Shown in pieces: positions 38,815 through 49,036 of a DNA stretch of 64,000 nt. The stretch's first letter is position 1; every line of letters begins with the position of its first letter. The translations under genes were made by a program, and so were the position numbers. This stretch comes from JAJFUI01 sp963754135 (lineage in GTDB: Bacteria > Planctomycetota > Planctomycetia > Pirellulales > Thermoguttaceae): positions 310,001 through 374,000 of the forward strand of contig CAVWEY010000002.1 of the NCBI GenBank assembly GCA_963754135.1, written 5' to 3'. Below the pieces are notes generated by a model that was not told the DNA's origin, did no database searches, and saw only the letters and a list, made by a program, of their open reading frames with translations.

Positions 38815-41597
38815 TCACGGTTCGATCCGGAACCCGTCGATGGCGACCGTGGAACCCTTCGCCCGTGGGCCGTGTTGGCCGAGGACCGTGATCCGCAACG
38901 TGTGCGGGCCGGCGGCTGAGAACTCCTTGCGGTACACGCAGACGTCCCAGATGTCGTCGGCGGAATACGTATCGACAGACTCGGCCGGGCCGTCGTCGAT
39001 GCTGACCGTTGCCCGGCCCCCTTCTGCGCCGAGTTTCGAGAACCACAGAACCCGCTTGCCGTCGAAGACCAAGGAGACCGCCGCTCCGGGCTGGTTGGAC
39101 GTAGTAAGCGTTCCGGCGTAGGCGGGCAGTAAACCCGCTTGGGATCGCCACGGGCCGGAGTAGGCCAGGCCGCCGCCGGGGGCGTCATCCACGATCCGCG
39201 CGGTCCGGGCCTTTGGGCCGGCGGCCGGCGTGCTCTGCGACACGTTGTCCGCCCCATCGACGGCACGGATTTCGTACTTGGCCGCCAGATCGGCGGCGGC
39301 GGAGTGGTCGAAGTAGTAGAGGCCCTTGGCCACGCGGTCAATCGCCGCGCCGTCGCGGAGCACCTCGTAATAGGAAATCCAATTGTTGTCCGTGGCCGGC
39401 TTCCAGGTGATCTCGACGCCAGGGTAGCCCATGTTTTGCGCCGCCCGCTTGCTCGCCCCCCCGGGGGCGGTCGGAGGCTCCCGGTCGAGCTTGCTGCCGG
39501 GATGGAGCGGCAAGTTCAGGTAGATCAACTCGCCGGGCGACATCTTTTCGAGGAGAATCCCTTGCCTCAGCAGGTCGGCGCCGGTGCGTTGCTGTAGCGC
39601 ATCGGATTCATGGAAGCTGACCGTGTAGTTCTCCGCCGGCAACAGGCCCTTGGGCCTGATTGTGACGGCTCCAGAGGCGGGCCGCTTGGGGATGATGATT
39701 CCCCGCCGCCGGTCGCCGCTGAGCCGCTGGAAGTACATCGTCGGGTCGTCGCCCGAGACGGCAGGCCGGTAGACCAGCACCCAACGCCCAACCACGCCCT
39801 GCCGGTGCAGGTAATGGTAAATGTCGATCAACTCGCGAAGCCCGTCGAGCTTGGCCGGGTCCCAGGTGTCACCGGTCATGTCGAAATTGATGCAGAGCAG
39901 GCCGCGCCAGGTAGCCTTGTCGTAGTTGGCGGGATTCCAGGCGTCGGGGATGTCGCTGGTTTTGTCGGGCGGCAACAGCAGCGAGGCGTAGTAGTTGCGG
40001 ACGATGCCCACGGCACCGTCGCTGAACGAGACCGTCGAGGCGTAGCGGGCGTAATCGTAGCCGGCGTCGTTGCCGCCGCCGTTGACCGCCTGAAACGCCG
40101 CAGCCGGGATGTTTGTCGAGGAAACCGCGGATGACCTGCCGCAAGCCGGCGTCCTGGCCCAGCAGCGGCGTATCATCGCCACCGCGGGGGCACGTCGGAT
40201 TGCTGTCGTTGCGCCACTCGAAATCGCCCCAGCGCCGGTGGAAGCCGTCGAGCTGCCGCTGCATGTACTCGACGACTTCCGGTTTGGACATGTCGAGCGT
40301 TTCGCCGAGGAGCCAGCCGGGGTGTTCTCTGCCCACTTTCGAGCGCGGATCGACCGTGTAGAGGAAGGCATAGATCAATTGCCTCATGCCGGATTTGCGG
40401 AGGTAGTCGCCGGTGGAGCGGAAGTCCGGCCCGTTCCAATCGCCGGCCCGGTCCCACCAACCCCAGTCGCGATGATACACGTCCGCGCCGATGCGGCGCA
40501 TCAGGTCGGCGACGCGGAAGACTTTGCGGTAGGTGCTTTCCACGTCCGGGTTGCCGCCGGTCCAGCCCACGCCCGGCTGCCCCCAGCCGGTGCCCTTCAT
40601 CCAGTAGCCGAGCACGCGGATGGCGGGAAACCACGGCTGTCGGGTGTAATCCCAAAGATAGCGGTACTGCCAGTTGAGAACCTCGTTGCCGGCCTCGTCC
40701 AGATCGCCGTGAAAGAGGCCGACGAACGCCTGCGGCGTGACGACCGACTCGCCGGGGGCGAGCATCTGCTTGTGGCCGGCGACCTTCAACTGAACCGCGA
40801 CGGCCCCATCTGCGTTCAATCGCAACGACGATGCCCAATGACCGAAGTAGTCCCAGCCGACGACCACTCCCTCGCCGGTGTCTTTGGCCAGCAGGGCGTA
40901 CCAGGGGGCGTAGCTCGCCGTCCCCATGCGGAATCCGAAAGCGGCGTTGCCTCCTCGGCTGCCGGGAAAAGGCTCGTAGGAGTCGAACGTGCGCGGCTTG
41001 TCCGCGGGGAGCTTCTCCGTCTTCAGCATCCAGGAGCCGGGTTGGTTCTCGCCGCCGGTCATCCAATGAAAATCGAGCGAATGGGGATTACCCGGCCGGA
41101 CGGTCTCGCACAAGAACCCCGGCTCTACGATCTTTAGCGGTCGATCGCCGGCGTTGGTGAAAGTGACCCATTGCCGGATGACGCTCGACGCCGGGTACAC
41201 CACGTAGCTCTTGGTGACTCGCAGCGAATCGCGCGAGCGATAGGTCCAACTGAAGTTCCCCTTGTTTGAGCCTCGTCTGCCGGGCGCGGACGAGCCTCCA
41301 AGGACCCGTGGCGCCGGTGAGCGGCTCCTTGCCGTCGTTGAGCCGGACGAAGAACTCCTCCGACGCGCCGCGGCTGGCCAGCTCCCGGCCGGTCGTCTTG
41401 TCCTTGAGGCTCTTCAAGAGCAGCTTGCCGTCTTCCAGGGCGACGACGCGCTGGACTGCGGCAGTCCCCAGCGTCCAGCGGCTTGGCTCTACGTTAATGT
41501 ATGCGACGTCTTTGCGGCTGCCCGGTTCCGGTTCCGCGGCGGCAATCGCGCAGAATACGCCCAGGATCATGGCAATTGCAGGCACGTGCTTCGTCAC
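38815..41597 (-). CDS. GH36-like alpha-galactosidase family protein (two frameshifts)
   Basis: Secreted glycosidase of about 927 residues. GTG start at 41597 (signal VTKHVPAIAMILGVFCAIAAAEP) with GGGAG upstream. N-terminal beta-sandwich, then a TIM barrel: RDWGWWDRAGDWNGPDFRSTGDYLRKSGMRQLIYAFLY, EHPGWLLGETLDMSKPEVVEYMQRQLDGFHRRWGDFEWRND. The Asp in FEWRND and the later GGGNDAGYDYARYASTVSFSDG fit the nucleophile and acid/base regions of the GH36/melibiase clan. C-terminal domains are fibronectin-like (PGVEITWKPATDNNWISYYEVLRDG) and a carbohydrate-binding-like sandwich. Frame changes near 41275 and 40110 look like base errors. Substrate not deducible; related proteins act on alpha-galactosides. 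Confidence 0.75.
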
Positions 41598-42056
41598 GTC
41601 AGTTCTCCCATCGCACGCTCGATATCGAGTCCGGCTGCGAGTCCCGTTCTCGATCCTCTCATAGTCTAGGGGCTTTCGCCCCAACGTCAACGACTCTGGT
41701 GCCTGACTTATCCCCAGTTTCAGCGTCTCGCGCAGAAAAACTGGCGGTCCCTCGAAAGTCGTTGGTACCCGCCCGGTATGTGGTGCAGCAACAATCGGCC
41801 CGGAGCGTGCGGTCTGTTCTTCATCGGCCGGAAAGTGATCCGGCGACTCGAACTCACAGCGCGCTACAAGCGCTTGCCGCCTTGCTTCACGCGATCCCGG
41901 CCGAGGCGGGAAAGTGGGGATAAGTCGAATGGCCGACGTATTGCAGGCCGGTGGGCAGGGTGGTATCCTAGGGGGCATTGGCCGGCAGGTATTGATCGCC
42001 CTGCCTGCTGTTCCCACCTCGCTGAGACCCCGCCGAACATTGCAAAGGAGACAACC
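41598..42056. other. intergenic region between divergent carbohydrate genes
   Basis: 459 bases with no convincing CDS; the open frames crossing it are extensions of shadows. It contains a candidate miniature element (41705-41926) and, close to the oxidoreductase, TTGCAG-17-TATCCT at about 41942-41970, a weak promoter match. Confidence 0.5.
41705..41926. mobile_element. possible MITE-like element with 12-bp terminal repeats
   Basis: gacttatcccca at 41705-41716 and its exact complement tggggataagtc at 41915-41926 bound 222 bp. Beyond the 12 bases the next five agree in four positions. No target-site duplication is evident and no transposase is inside. Could be chance or the remnant of an insertion sequence. 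Confidence 0.35.
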
Positions 42057-43419
42057 ATGAGCCGGAGCCAACATTCGCGTCGCGACTTTCTGAAGACCGG
42101 GGGCGCCGCCGCCGCCGGCATAGCGGCCCCGTACTTCTTCGCCCGCGCCGCGGCCAAGGCCGACGAACCCAACAGCGACAAGCTGGTTGTGGCGGCCATC
42201 GGCGTGGGGGGGCGCGGCTCGGACATTGGCCAGCAGGCAGCGAATCTGGGCAACATGGTTGCTTGCGCGGACGTCGACCTCGGCCACGCCCGCCAGTTCG
42301 CCGAGGGAATCGAAAAGATGGGGGGCAAGTGCGAGGTCTATCAGGATTACCGCAAGGTGCTGGTGCGCAAGGACGTGCCAGGCGGTGACCATCGGCACGC
42401 CCGACCACTGGCACGTCAAGATCGCCATCGACGCGCTCAAGGCCGGCAAGGACGTCTACTGCGAGAAGCCGCTGACGCTCTGCATTGACGAGAGCCGGCT
42501 GGTGTGCAAGGCCGTCAAGCAGACCGGCCGCGTGTTTCAGGTGGGCACGCAACAGCGGAGTGAGTTCGACCGCTGCTTCTTGGAGACGGTGGCCATCGCC
42601 CGCAGCGGCCAATTGGGATCGAAGCTGACGGCGCGGGTGACCATCGGCAAGGCGTTGTCGGGCGGGCCGTTCCCCACCGCCGAGCCGCCGAAGGAGCTGG
42701 ATTGGGATTTCTGGCTGGGCCAAGCGCCGCTGGTGGCCTTCTGCCCCAAGCGCTGCTTCCACACTTTTCGCTATTGGTTCGATTACTCGGGCGGGCAGGT
42801 CACCGATTGGGGCGCCCACCATACGGACATCGCCCTCTGGGCCCTGGGCGGAGAGACCACCGGCCCGAGCGAAGTCGAGGGCAAGGGCGAGTTTCCGCTG
42901 GGACGCGCACTGACGGCCGACTACATGTTGGGCAAAAAGCCGCTGGGCGACCTGCCCAACAGCTACAACGTCGCCCGCTCGTTCGACTGCAAGATGACCT
43001 TGCCCAACGGTAACAAAATCGAACTGACCAGCGGGGGCAGTGAAGACATTTTCATCGCCGGTGAAAAGGGCCACCTGGCCGTCAACCGCCGCGGCCTCCA
43101 CGGCAAGTTCGTCGAAGAACTGAAGAAGAGCCCGACGGACAAGCAATGGCTCGACCAGGCGGTGGCCAAGCTCTACCGCGGCATGACGATCCACGGCCAC
43201 ATGGCCAATTTCTTCAACTGCGTCAAGAGCCGGGCCCTGCCCATCTCCGACGTTTTCACCCACTGCGTCTCGGTCAACACGTGCCATACGGCCAACATCG
43301 CCATGCTCTTGGGCCGGAAGGTCACGTGGGACCAGGAGAAATATGCGTTCCTCGGCGACGACGAGGCCAACCAACTGACCCGCCGCGAGCAACGGGCGCC
43401 GTACACGATCGTGCCATGA
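42057..43419 (+). CDS. Gfo/Idh/MocA family oxidoreductase, Tat-exported (one frameshift)
   Basis: NAD(P)-dependent dehydrogenase of the glucose-fructose oxidoreductase/inositol dehydrogenase family. ATG 42057 with AAGGAG six bases upstream. Tat signal MSRSQHSRRDFLKTGGAAAAGIAAPYFF, then the dinucleotide fold (VVAAIGVGGRGSDIG), TIGTPDHWHVKIAIDALKAGKDVYCEKPLTL with the catalytic-region EKP, and GGQVTDWGAHHTDIALWAL. An extra C near 42382 shifts the frame just before AVTIGTPDHWH. Exported forms are numerous in planctomycetes and are thought to act in sugar or polyol breakdown, fitting the divergent GH36-like gene. Substrate unknown. Confidence 0.92.
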
Positions 43420-44221
43420 ACTTTTGGCAAGACAAGGTTGTCTTGGTCACCGGCGGCAGCAGCGGGCTGGGGCGGGTCATCGCCGAGGCATTCGCCGCCG
43501 CCGGGGCCAACGTCGTCCTGGCCGCCCTGGAGCCCAACGCCGTCGGCCGCGCCGCCGAGGAAATGCGGTCCGCCGGCCGCAGCGCCCTGGGCATCCCCGC
43601 CGACCTTACCCGCCAGGACGACGTCGAGGGGCTTTTTGCCCAGACGCTCCAGCGCTTCGGCCGGCTGGACGTGCTGGTGAACAACGCCGGCCGGTCGATG
43701 CGCGGCAGTGCGCTGGGGACCACGCCCGAGCAGTTCCGCGAACTGATGGAGTTGAACTTCATTGCGTTGGTGCGATGCACCCCGCGGCGGTGCCGCATCT
43801 GCTCCGGCGGCGCGGCCACCTGGTCAATATCGGCTCGCTGGCGGCCAAGTCGGCGGCCGAGTGGGTAGGGGCCTATCCGGCCACGAAGTTCGCCGTGGCG
43901 GCCTACTCGCAGCAATTGCGGCTGGAACTGGGCCCCCAAGGGCTGCACGTCCTCTTGGTCTGCCCCGGGCCGATCCGCCGCAAGGCCCCCCGGCTCTATC
44001 CGCTGGAAGGCGAACAGCACGTTCCCGAGCGGGCCCGCGGGCCAGGCGCCGGAATCCACGTGTCGGCCATCCCCCCGGAAAGACTCGCCGCCGCCGTCCT
44101 CCGCGCCTGCCGCCGCCGCCAGCCGGAACTAGTCATCCCCACCAGGGCCAAATGGCTCTTCGCTGTCTCTCAACTCTGGCCCAGCCTCGGCGACTGGATC
44201 GTGCGGCGCACGAGCGGATAA
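43416..44221 (+). CDS. short-chain dehydrogenase/reductase (one frameshift)
   Basis: ATG 43416 overlaps the preceding stop (ATGA). Classical SDR: cofactor motif VTGGSSGLG, NNAG in DVLVNNAGRSM, active-site region HLVNIGSLAAKSAAEWVGAYPATKFAV with Tyr and Lys spaced as YPATK, and VCPGPIRRKA. A single lost G near 43777 (gtgcgatgcac) splits the frame between ELNFIALVR and MHPAAVPHLLRR. About 268 residues. Translationally coupled to the oxidoreductase, so it may act on the same metabolite, though the oxidoreductase is exported and this protein appears cytoplasmic. Confidence 0.9.
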
Positions 44222-44282
44222 CCGCCGGATGTCCGAGTCGGTCAGCAGACCGCGATTTTTCCAGCTTCCCCGTGAGAACGCT

Positions 44283-44558
44283 ATGACCCGACAAGCCGCG
44301 GACGATCAAGCGTGGGACAACGAGGATTGGGATGGGGACGATATCGAGTCCGGCGACGGGAACGATGACGACGAAGACGAGCCGACGGTCCCTTGTCCCT
44401 ACTGCCGGCGGGAGATCTTCGAGGATGCGGTGCGGTGTCCGCATTGCGGGGAGTATCTCTCGGAGGAGGACGCCCCGGCGGGCCCAAGGCCGTGGTGGAT
44501 CGTCGTCGGCGTGCTGCTCTGTCTGGCCGCGATTTGGGTGTGGATCGCCAACCGTTGA
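44283..44558 (+). CDS. zinc-ribbon protein with C-terminal membrane anchor
   Basis: ATG 44283 (MTRQAADDQAWDNEDWD) is preferred over in-frame ATG 44229 because coding character begins here. 91 residues: a very acidic N-terminus (Asp/Glu/Gly), a zinc ribbon VPCPYCRREIFEDAVRCPHCGEYL with four Cys, and a hydrophobic helix PWWIVVGVLLCLAAIWVWIANR. Tail-anchored or C-anchored topology is likely. Similar short proteins are common in planctomycetes; function unknown. Confidence 0.75.
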   Translation: MTRQAADDQAWDNEDWDGDDIESGDGNDDDEDEPTVPCPYCRREIFEDAVRCPHCGEYLSEEDAPAGPRPWWIVVGVLLCLAAIWVWIANR

Positions 44559-44560
44559 TT

Positions 44561-44725
44561 TCACGCCCGTACGCCCAGCGATCGGACGAAGCTCACCAGG
44601 TCCCATATCTGCTCCTGCTCGGGCGTGAGTGCGCCCGCACTGCCGGAGGCCGGGAAGCGGAAGAGCCAGGCGGGCTGGACTTTCGCCCTTTCGTGGACCA
44701 CCGCGGCATGCCCGAAAGTCCACGC
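44561..44725 (-). pseudogene. C-terminal remnant of a c-type cytochrome-like protein
   Basis: Reading back from TGA at 44561-44563, the last codons give LTPEQEQIWDLVSFVRSLG, the terminal helix typical of mono-haem cytochrome c domains, preceded by HERAKVQPAWLFRFPAS. No haem-binding CxxCH and no start are present upstream; a small palindrome (tgggcacttcagtgccca, about 44765) lies where the rest would be. Probably a degraded gene end, moderate certainty. Confidence 0.42.
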
Positions 44726-44877
44726 CACCGCACTGGGCACGTTGGTGCAGCGTAGCGAGGGCTGGGCACTTCAGTGCCCAGTGGAACCGCCGACAATCGC
44801 GATATTGCTGAGTGTAAGAGATGGCGGCGTACCTGGCGAGCCACAGTTCCCCCTTGCTTCCCCTCCACTCAGGTGGA

Positions 44878-44906
44878 TTGTGAGATACGTCCTTTTCGCC
44901 TAAAAT
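44878..44906 (+). promoter_or_regulatory. promoter implying leaderless purF mRNA
   Basis: TTGTGA at 44878-44883, 17 bases, TAAAAT at 44901-44906. Transcription would start around 44913, at ATG 44914. The alternative ATG 44905 overlaps the -10 box and cannot be in such a transcript. Confidence 0.5.
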
Positions 44907-44913
44907 GAATTCT

Positions 44914-46573
44914 ATGAGCGATCTGCACGAGGAATGTGGCGTCGCCGCCATCTACCATCTGCCGGGCCGGGGGGTTAGCCCGCTCTGGCCCGAGCAGGGA
45001 CCCGAGGAAATCTCCCGCCTGATGCCGCGGATGCTGCTGGATATCCAGAACCGGGGGCAACTGGCCGCCGGAATGACCAGCTACAACCCCAGCCGCAACC
45101 AACTCATCGACACCTACAGAGACGTGGGGACCGTCAGCGAGGTCTTCCGGCTGAGCCATCGCGGCAAGTTTGAGAGCCTGATGGACAAGTACGCCGGCCG
45201 GGCCGCAATCGGCCACGTCCGCTATGCCACCTGCGGCGCGGACGACCGCAGCTACGCCCAGCCCTTCGAACGCCGCCACATCAAGAAGCACAAGTGGTTC
45301 AGCTTCGCCTTTAACGGCCAGTTGGCCAACTACCAGGACCTCCGCGAGGAGTTGCTGGACGACGACGACAACCACCTGGCCCGCGAAAGCGACACGGAAG
45401 TGATGATGCAGCAGATTTGCGGGGCGTTGGCTGCCGACCGGCGGCCGTCCCTGCTGGACGTCTGCCGTCATTTCGCCCGCAAGTTCGACGGCGCCTACAG
45501 CTTCGTGTTCCTCGACGCCTTGGGGAACATGATGGTCGCCCGCGATCCGCTGGGCATCAAGCCGCTGAGTTACGCGGTGGAGGGGCCGCTGGTGGCCGCG
45601 GCCAGCGAGAGCGTGGCGCTCTTGAACATCGGTTTCGCGGCCGAGAGCATCAAGTCGGTGCCGCCGGGCCAGGCGACTCACCGTGAGCGACGCCGGGCTG
45701 GAGATTCAGCCTTTCGCCCGCTCCGGCCATCACGCCCATTGCTTCTTCGAGTGGGTCTACTTTGCCAACGTGGCGAGCACGCTGGACGGGCGGAGCGTCT
45801 ACCTGGCCCGCAAGGCCCTGGGCGAGGAATTGGCCCGGCTGGAGACCGCCCCCATCGACGGCGACACGGTGGTCGTGCCCGTCCCCGACACGAGCAAGGC
45901 CGCCGCCGACGCGATGGCCTACGCCCTGAAGGTCCCCTGCGTCGAGGGCCTGATCCGCAACCGCTACAGCGGGCGGACCTTTATCGAAGGGGGCGGCAAC
46001 CGCCGCCGCAAGGCCGAAACCAAGTACACCCCGCTCCGCGAGGTGCTCGAAGGGAAGCGGGTGCTGCTGGTCGAGGACTCGATCGTCCGCGGCACCACGC
46101 TCCAGGCGCTGTTGAGCCGCATCCGGCAGTGCGGGCTGCCGCGGGAAATCCACGTCCGCGTGGCTTGCCCGCCTATCGTCGCCCCCTGCTTCTACGGCAT
46201 CGACATGTCGACGGTGAGCGAGCTGTTCGCGCCGAAGTTCTTCCCGGGTGCGGAAAGAGAGGACTGTCCCCTTTTGCAAGAGCGCCCCGAGACGTGCTTC
46301 GCACAAATGGGGACTGTCCCCTTCTTCCGCCCGCTTACGCCGGAGATCGAGGCCCGCATGGCCGCCCAGCTCGGCGCCGACTCGCTCCGCTACCTGCCGG
46401 TGGAGGCGATTTCCCGCGCGATTGGCATTCGCGCCGAGGACCTTTGCCGGGCGTGCATCACCGGCGCCTATCCCACCCCCTGCGGCCAGCGTCTGGCCCG
46501 GGTCGCCATCGAAAACCACCGCAACAACGTCGCGGGAAGAACCTATGAGCGGGTGGGAGCAAGGGGTGAGTAG
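44914..46573 (+). CDS. purF: amidophosphoribosyltransferase PurF with an in-frame palindrome (one frameshift)
   Basis: First committed step of purine synthesis: glutamine plus PRPP to phosphoribosylamine. From ATG 44914 the catalytic Cys is residue 8 (MSDLHEECGVAAI), exposed after propeptide removal. Glutaminase motifs GRAAIGHVRYATCG and FNGQLANYQDLRE, then DPLGIKPLSY; after a +1 or -2 shift near 45680 the phosphoribosyltransferase half has VVVPVPDTSKAAADAMAYAL and the PRPP loop VLLVEDSIVRGTT. An 81-bp palindrome (46250-46330) adds 27 residues (REDCPLLQERPETCFAQMG) between APKFFP and RPLTPEIEARM, near the C-terminus and away from the active site. Confidence 0.93.
46250..46330. repeat. 81-bp in-frame palindromic element in purF
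   Basis: Arms 46250-46276 and 46304-46330 pair with a few mismatches around ggactgtcccc; the loop has gagcgccccgagacgtgctt, related to the loops in mnmE and the lipoprotein. 81 bases keep the reading frame. Confidence 0.92.
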
Positions 46574-46581
46574 CCCCCTAT

Positions 46582-46668
46582 GTAGTCGGCACACTCCGTG
46601 TGCCGACAGGATCGCTATCAATTCAAATCGCCACCTCCGCTCGTCGGCACACGGAGTGTGCCGACTAC
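46582..46668. repeat. 26-bp perfect inverted repeat after purF
   Basis: Arms 46582-46607 and 46643-46668 (gtagtcggcacactccgtgt...) are exact reverse complements with a 35-base loop. Located between purF and the TlpA-like gene. Confidence 0.92.
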
Positions 46669-46684
46669 ATTGAGGCGCCGCCAC

Positions 46685-47342
46685 ATGGCACGATACAAAG
46701 AGCCGGAACCGCCGAAACGCTCCGAAAAGATCGTCAAGTTCCTCACCCTCGCCCTTCTGCTTACGGCGATCGTCGCGGGCCTGCTCTGGGGATACTGGCT
46801 GTTGACCGCGCCGCAGCGGAACCTGCCCAACCCCACGAAGCAGCACGGCGTGGGCAACCGGTTGGCGGACCTCAATCTGCTCCCTTTGACCGGTGACTCG
46901 CGCCCGGTGTCGCTCCGGAACCTCAAGAACAAAGTCGTCCTGTTGAACTTCTGGGGGACGTGGTGCCCGCCCTGCCGCGCCGAGCTGCCCCACCTGGCCG
47001 AGCTTCGCAAACGCTATGCCGCCCAGGAGGCCTTCCGGCTGCTGGCCGTCTCCTACCCCGCCGGTGGCCAGGCGGACGACGTTCGAGTCGTTGCGCGAGA
47101 ACACCGAGGAGCTGCTGACGCAGTTGAAGCTCGACTTGCCCACATACTCTGACCCCGACTCGATAACGCTCTCCGCGGCCGACGCGGCGATCGCGCTGGA
47201 AGGTTATCCGACCACCTTGCTACTGGACGGCAAGGGCGTGATCCGCGCCGTCTGGCTCGGCTACAGGGCCGGCGTGGAGACCGAAATGGAACGCTACATC
47301 GGCATGGTCTTGGAGGAGGAGAAGATCAAAGAGGGAAAATAG
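46685..47342 (+). CDS. TlpA/ResA-like thiol-disulfide oxidoreductase (one frameshift)
   Basis: Membrane-anchored thioredoxin-fold protein, about 218 residues. ATG 46685 (MARYKEPEPPKRSEKIVKF), transmembrane helix LTLALLLTAIVAGLLWGYWLL, then the periplasmic domain with VVLLNFWGTWCPPCRAELPHLAELRKRY, active-site WCPPC at 93-97, and GYPTTLLLDGKGVIRAVWLGY. One extra G near 47083 separates YPAGGQADD from FESLRENTEELLTQLKLDLPTYSD. Probably supplies reductant for cytochrome c maturation or periplasmic disulfide reduction. Confidence 0.88.
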
Positions 47343-47515
47343 CAGTTGGTCAGCAGCTTTGCGTTTTTCCAAAGTTAGCCTCCTCTCCCTTCCCCCGCCA
47401 GAATTGCCCGCCACGACCGCCAGAGAACTTCACGCACACCATGATGCGCTTTGCCGCGGGCGTTGTCCAGAGCAAGAAATGGGCCATTTGCCGCCAAAGT
47501 TACCTATGGCTCCTT

Positions 47516-48157
47516 CTATTCCTTTGGCTCTTCGGCCTCAACCACCTTTGACGTGCTGTCGCCACCGGACGAGCCCAAGCGGCCCAGCGCCGTGGAGACA
47601 ATCAAGGCGACCGTGCAGCCGATGGCTAAGAACACCATCGTCAAGTCAAATGGGGTGCAGCGGCGAAGGGGAGTATAAATGTCTTCGACCGACTGAAATT
47701 GGTCGATTTTGATGAATCCGACGACCATCGCTACGGCCACGGTAAGCGAGAGCATGTCGGCGATGGTGAACTGGAAGCGTCCGGAGAGTCTGTGCTCAAA
47801 ACGCGATGTCGCAATGCCAGTCGCCGTAACCAGAACCACGGCCAAGAAAAGGTCGCAGATTGCTGCCTTGAAGCTCGTCAGGCGGAAGTCGCCCACAGCC
47901 CACGGGAGCGAGAATTGGTAGGTGCGGTACGCGACCGTGTGTTCCCCGAATGGGACCGGCCAACCATTTCGCAATTTGTATGCCCACTCATCGTAAAATC
48001 CCGGCAACTCCCCATCTTCGCATCTCTCCCCTTCCACCAAGATTGCCCCCCGAACATTCACGTGCGCGAACGCGATGCCGCTGAGCACCATCGCGAGTAT
48101 GGCGATCTTGGGCACCATCCGGCGGCCTGCAACCGGTTGTCCTTGAGTCTCGTCCAC
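47516..48157 (-). CDS. multi-span membrane protein
   Basis: 213 residues. Helices: IAILAMVLSGIAFAHVNV, FKAAICDLFLAVVLVTATGIA, FTIADMLSLTVAVAMVVGFI and LTMVFLAIGCTVALIVSTAL. The sequence RFQFTIADMLSLTVAVA is a motif seen at the start of helix pairs in many planctomycete membrane proteins of unknown role. An extracytoplasmic loop lies between helices 1 and 2. The composition is less G+C-rich than its neighbours. The 173 bases between the TlpA-like gene and this one hold nothing recognisable. Confidence 0.65.
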   Translation of the reverse strand: MDETQGQPVAGRRMVPKIAILAMVLSGIAFAHVNVRGAILVEGERCEDGELPGFYDEWAYKLRNGWPVPFGEHTVAYRTYQFSLPWAVGDFRLTSFKAAICDLFLAVVLVTATGIATSRFEHRLSGRFQFTIADMLSLTVAVAMVVGFIKIDQFQSVEDIYTPLRRCTPFDLTMVFLAIGCTVALIVSTALGRLGSSGGDSTSKVVEAEEPKE

Positions 48158-48181
48158 GGAGGCCCCGCTGAAGTGAAAGGG

Positions 48182-49020
48182 CTACGTCTGACCCCATTCG
48201 CCGCCCAACTCCTCGACCACCGCCATCATCCGCTGCCAGAGTTCGTCTTGGCAGTCGCGATACCATGCGGCCTTCTCGAACTCGGTGGCGGCCACGGCCG
48301 CTTCCTTGGCAAGCTGCCACTCCCACTCTTGCATGGCCAGGCGGTGGACCTCCGCCCAGCCGGGGGTGCATTGGAGGCAGACCCAGGGCGGGCCGCCGGC
48401 GTTGTCGCGGGCGGCAAGAATCGCCTTGCCCGAGCGGACGTCCTCCTGCTTCTGACCCCACAAATGGACCCAATTCCACAGGACGCGGACAACCCGCGGC
48501 TGGCCGCACTTCGGACAGACCGCCGGCGGCACAACAATCGGCACAGGAGGTCTCTCAGCCGCCTTGCCGCGATTGGGGTCAAGCCCGTGTCCGAGAAGCG
48601 TCAGGATCTCGGCTCGGACCTCGTCCAATTCCAGGCCGAGGTTCATCAAGATTTGGGCGGCGACGCCCTCCTGCTCGCGCAAGAGGCCCAAGAGGATGTG
48701 CTCGGTGCCGACGTAGTTGTGGCCGAGGTTGCGGGACTCCTCCATCGCATATTCGATCACCTTCTTGGCTCGGGGCGTCTTGGGCGGGTTTTCATCGGTG
48801 ACCTCGTCGCGGCCGCTTTGGATCAGCCTCTCGACTTCGAGCCGAATCTTGCGGAGGTCGACACCCAGATTCTTCAGGACATTGGCGCCCACTCCGTAAC
48901 CTTCCTTGACTAGTCCCAGCAGAATATGCTCCGTGCCGATGTACTCGTGGCAAAGCCGCTGGGCCTCCTGGTTGGCCAACAGCATGACCTTCCGGCGCGG
49001 TCGGTGAATCGTTCGTACAT
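48182..49020 (-). CDS. Clp-N domain protein with zinc ribbon and UVR-like motif (one frameshift)
   Basis: True start ATG 49020 (MYERFTDRA) joins to KVMLLANQEAQRLCHEYIGTEHILLGL if one C lost near 48993 is restored; without it the frame would begin at 48985. Two Clp-N repeats (about 1-150) match the ClpC N-terminal domain, the second with RNLGHNYVGTEHILLGLLREQEG. No AAA+ module follows. Instead there is CPKCGQ ... WVCLQC, a possible zinc ribbon, and a helical segment with EFEKAAWYRDCQDEL, like the UVR motif found in UvrB and McsA. This looks like a stand-alone ClpC adaptor with McsA features. The function is inferred. Confidence 0.75.
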
Positions 49021-49036
49021 GGCTAATGGCTCCCCG

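Noticed and set aside
41778..41930. Small basic open frame starting MWCSNNRPG
   Set aside because: It lies within a non-coding block bounded by terminal repeats, lacks a ribosome-binding site and shows no motif.
44593..44868. Small open frames on both strands before purF
   Set aside because: They cross a palindrome and a cytochrome-like remnant in other frames and have biased composition; only the remnant frame has recognisable protein character.
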